Shown piece after piece: positions 61,316 to 64,000 of a DNA stretch of 64,000 nucleotides. The translations under genes and the position numbers were made by a program. The notes beneath the pieces are model-generated. The model saw only the letters and a list, made by a program, of their open reading frames with translations, made no database searches and was not told the DNA's origin. Every line of letters begins with the position of its first letter. The first letter of the stretch is position 1. The DNA comes from Rhododendron vialii (lineage: Eukaryota; Streptophyta; Magnoliopsida; Ericales; Ericaceae). The stretch lies in assembly GCF_030253575.1 (NCBI RefSeq), contig NC_080559.1, positions 34,095,501 through 34,159,500 of the forward strand, in the 5' to 3' direction.

Positions 61316-61514
61316 TCTCCTCACCCCACCACTCTCTTTTCTCTTTTTTTATTTTTACAATCCAAACCGTCGAAATTTTTGGGTGCCAAGCAAGTATTAC
61401 TTGGCGGTCTCTGCCAGCGATTCTAACATTTTGGACGGTCCAGATTCATTTTTTTCTCTCTCCTCACCCCACCACTCTCTTTTCTCTTTTTTTATTTTTA
61501 CAATCCAAACCGTC
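61229..61514. repeat. 143-bp perfect or near-perfect tandem duplication
   Basis: A unit beginning GAAATTTTTGGGTGCCAAGC at 61229 is repeated from 61372; I see no difference between the two over most of their length, suggesting a recent event or an assembly artefact. It overlaps the end of the 365-bp repeat. Confidence 0.88.
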
Positions 61515-61999
61515 TAAAACACATTTAGACAGCCAAAATCGCTAATGGAGTACCACGCGTGTGGTACCGCACGGCACCCAAAAACTTCTCACTTGAGTGC
61601 CATCCCCATTAGGCTATATTGGGCCCTCACTGGACCGCGGGCCCACACTGGTTGATATACGGTATATGGACACCCTGCATTCCTATTCCTTTGTCGATGA
61701 GACAAGAACAGTTGGGATCGAACCCACGTGTGTTCGATTGATTAAACACAATCAAATCAAATCAAATCAAAATCTCAAATAAAACAAGAGGACTACATTG
61801 AATTAATAAACCAATTTAATGACAACCTTTTTTCGCACCCCTAATAGCATGTTTTTTGTCCAAACACGATGCTAATTACTTGTGCTTCTCCATTTTGTCG
61901 GTCTATTTTTTACCTTTAAATATCTGAAAACGGTAATAGTATATATTTTGGTAAATGAAAAAATAATAATCACAGCCCTATTGAACGGTTGTTAAATGT
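61515..61999. other. Intergenic with a possible decayed SINE
   Basis: A B-box complement GGGATCGAACCCA at about 61713 and a short AATCA tandem (61749-61770) suggest a minus-strand tRNA-derived SINE, but no A box or target duplication was confirmed. No gene. Confidence 0.35.
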
Positions 62000-63789
62000 C
62001 GCAACATGATTTCATTAAACTACGATGCATGATTGATTCCTTTATTTGCATGTGTTTGTCCTGTGTACATTCTTTTGCTGTACTTAGTTTTAACTCATTG
62101 TTGGCGTGCCTATTGAAGACTGTCTTAAAGCAAGTATTTTGACCTGAGGAGGGTGACTTTTATGGACCTAAAGCTTATGAAAACTAGTGTGTACTATTTT
62201 TAGCCAACAGAACACCAATATTCTGCGGATCAAAAAAAAAAAAAAAAAACACCAATATTCTTACTTTTTGATTACGAAAGAACTTAAGAACAACTTAAAT
62301 GCCAATGTAAAAAGCTTATCATAATGTTTGGTTCAAAAGCTTGCAAATGGCCCAATAAATCCAAAGTACTAGTAGTTGTTGAAAATAGGTTCTCGGGCCA
62401 AGAAGCCTGGCCCAAATGTAACAACCATGCACCTACAAAACGAGCCGAATAATTCTTTCCAAATGGGCCAATTATAAGGTAAGCGAGGCTTAACTATAAG
62501 CAGTGGCGGATCCAGAAATCTAAGTTAATAGGGTCCATTATTTACGGTAGTAAACAGGAATTTAATAGAGAAAATAATAATGAATTTAGTGGGAGCACGT
62601 GCCCCCATGGGACCCTTAATGGGTTTGCTCCTAACTATAATAGTATAACCCATGATTTTAATATAGAGTGTCTCAGGTCAGCTTAAACGCACTTCGAACT
62701 AATCTCTATAGCAGCTCCCCCAACTGTTTCACATGTTTACTTGTGGAGGAAAGATAACCTCAAGAGTTATTTACAATGAGAATCGAACATAAAATCTTAA
62801 GATTGAGCAAACACCTAAGTTTCAGGTCAATGCACTAAGCTAACCCCTTAGGGTTATAAGAAGAGCATTTGCTTAATTTCAATAAAAGAGAGGTAATATA
62901 ATTGCACATAGGGCTATAAATGAATTGAGCAGTTCGCGAGTTCAGCTCGACTTGTTTAGTAAACGAGCCGATCGTTTGACAAAAGCTTGCATGGCTCGTT
63001 AGGGGAGGCTCCGGTTGATTAAAGAGATTTGTTTAGTAAATGATTAACTTGACTCGTTAAGGGCTCCGCTCGTTAAGGCTCGAGCTCAAGTTTTTGATTC
63101 GTTTAGTAAACGAGATGAGCTCGAGCTTGAGCTAGACAAAGCTCAACTCGGCTCGTTTACAACCCTAAGATTCACACATAAAGTAAACTGAAAGACCGGA
63201 AAATAAATGTTGCAGGCAGTATTAAGGTTTGTTTGGGCTATTAATGATTTGGGTTTGTCTCATTATTTAGGCTTTTAGATCTCTCAGGTGTTTGATCTTT
63301 ATTTTCTCTTATCTGGGCTTTTAAGCCAACGGATGTGGACTTTGCCCTATGGGTTTCCCGGGTTTGGTTTCTTGACAAACTTGGGGTTTGAGTCTCGGAT
63401 GAACATATGATTACTCTTAGTTTTGTAGATCGTTTGGGTCTTGAGCTAGGAATTTGATGTCATCATTCTTTGCTCCTATTAATCTTTGTAATAATTTCAG
63501 AAATTAATGAAATTTTTTTTGCCTTTCAAAAAAAGAAAAGAAAAACTATAGAAACAAGTAACAGTTTCAAATTTGAATACGTACAGGATAATCTAGTCGT
63601 TTCCTTTTCTTGGTTAACGATAACTTAAATGAAACTCAAACGCTTCCAGTTACGTTGCTCTTAGAGCTAATTTCCGTACACTAAATCCGTCCGCTGCTGC
63701 TTTCAAACAAGAAAACCACCAATATATGATTTTATTTCTACTATTAAGCAAAAAGAGGCTGATTAGATTGTTTGTTCCCCGGCCTTAAG
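62000..63789. repeat. 3' flank of IAA29-like gene 2, duplicated unit copy B
   Basis: Collinear with 49618-52286 (see there). Where copy A has the palindromic MITE, copy B has about 180 bp of other sequence (62672-62855) containing the SINE-like phrase CAGCTTAAACGCACTTCGAAC. Confidence 0.75.
62500..62632. mobile_element. Short hAT-like insertion with 8-bp target duplication
   Basis: The element begins GCAGTGGCGGATCCAG and is flanked by the exact 8-bp repeat AACTATAA at 62492-62499 and 62633-62640. The length is 133 bp. It interrupts the phrase that is continuous in copy A (GGCTTAACTAAAACCC), so it inserted after the duplication. Confidence 0.68.
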
Positions 63790-64000
63790 TTACTCCATGC
63801 TCCTCAGTAATTTCAGACGTTGCACGGATTCGATGAAACAACTGCAAAAAAGAGCAATATCGACGATTTAAAAGAAGACGACCAGACTTATCAAGATCGA
63901 GCGTCTCGATATATACGTAGGAAAATGATGAGAATTTATCATTAGATTTCTACAAAGAAAACTTGTTTAGAATTGCCCGTATTCCTATACATACCTCCAA
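63790..64000 (-). CDS. Tandem paralogue of the IAA29-like gene, 3' end only
   Basis: The last exon, 63841-63790, reads [16 protein letters not shown] and stops, matching the last exon of gene 1 ([16 protein letters not shown]) residue for residue apart from two changes. The preceding exon ends at 63995 with TTGGAG|GTATG, the same donor and phase as in gene 1 (W then S across the junction); only its last 6 bases are inside the window. The rest of the gene lies beyond the right edge, so its domain I and degron cannot be judged. Confidence 0.85.

Overview
This is a nuclear window from a flowering plant, most likely a eudicot. It has intron-rich genes whose products match plant-only families, AT-rich introns and intergenic DNA, long (GA/CT)n tracts, and many short plant-type transposons (TRIM, Stowaway, Tourist, hAT and Mutator-like MITEs, SINEs, LTR fragments). 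I cannot name the species from sequence alone.

Layout. 1-0.5 kb: first two coding exons of a conserved plant protein of unknown function (minus strand, continues off the left edge). 0.5-9 kb: transposon-rich, with a fold-back element (1183-1610), a 3.9-kb solo-LTR-like insertion (2679-6542) sitting in the target duplication of an older SINE (6548-6847), and a LINE 3' end. 9.0-10.9 kb: single-exon ANTH/clathrin-assembly gene of the ECA4/CAP1 type (minus). 11-16 kb: intergenic, with an LTR+PBS fragment and a Stowaway MITE. 16.2-21.5 kb: 11-exon BRIZ1-type RING/ZnF-UBP gene (plus) with a complete TRIM in intron 4. 22.5-35.2 kb: 25-exon TOPLESS-related corepressor (minus), convergent with BRIZ1. 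Exon 6 appears to carry a 1-nt insertion. 35.2-44.7 kb: no gene, only MITEs and SINE-like repeats. 44.8-49 kb: GT17 glycosyltransferase (minus) with a 2.8-kb intron in its 5' leader. 49-64 kb: a four-exon IAA29-type Aux/IAA gene (52287-54168, minus) and the 3' end of a tandem paralogue (63790-64000+), separated by tandem repeats and nested MITEs.

How the genes relate. There are no operons; neighbours look functionally independent. The one mechanistic link is that TOPLESS-family corepressors are normally recruited by the EAR (LxLxL) motif of Aux/IAA proteins. The Aux/IAA encoded here lacks that motif at its N terminus, and the TOPLESS-related gene here has an apparent frameshift after the domain that binds it.

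The most useful results are: (1) the reconstructed IAA29-like pair with a lost EAR motif and a compact AuxRE/TATA promoter; (2) the single-base frameshift in the TPR gene, the only break among 25 otherwise phase-consistent exons; (3) several transposons resolved to the base by exact target-site duplications; and (4) a plastid trnD fragment inside a TPR intron. I found no convincing undescribed multi-gene system. All exon boundaries are inferred from splice consensus and reading phase, without transcript data.
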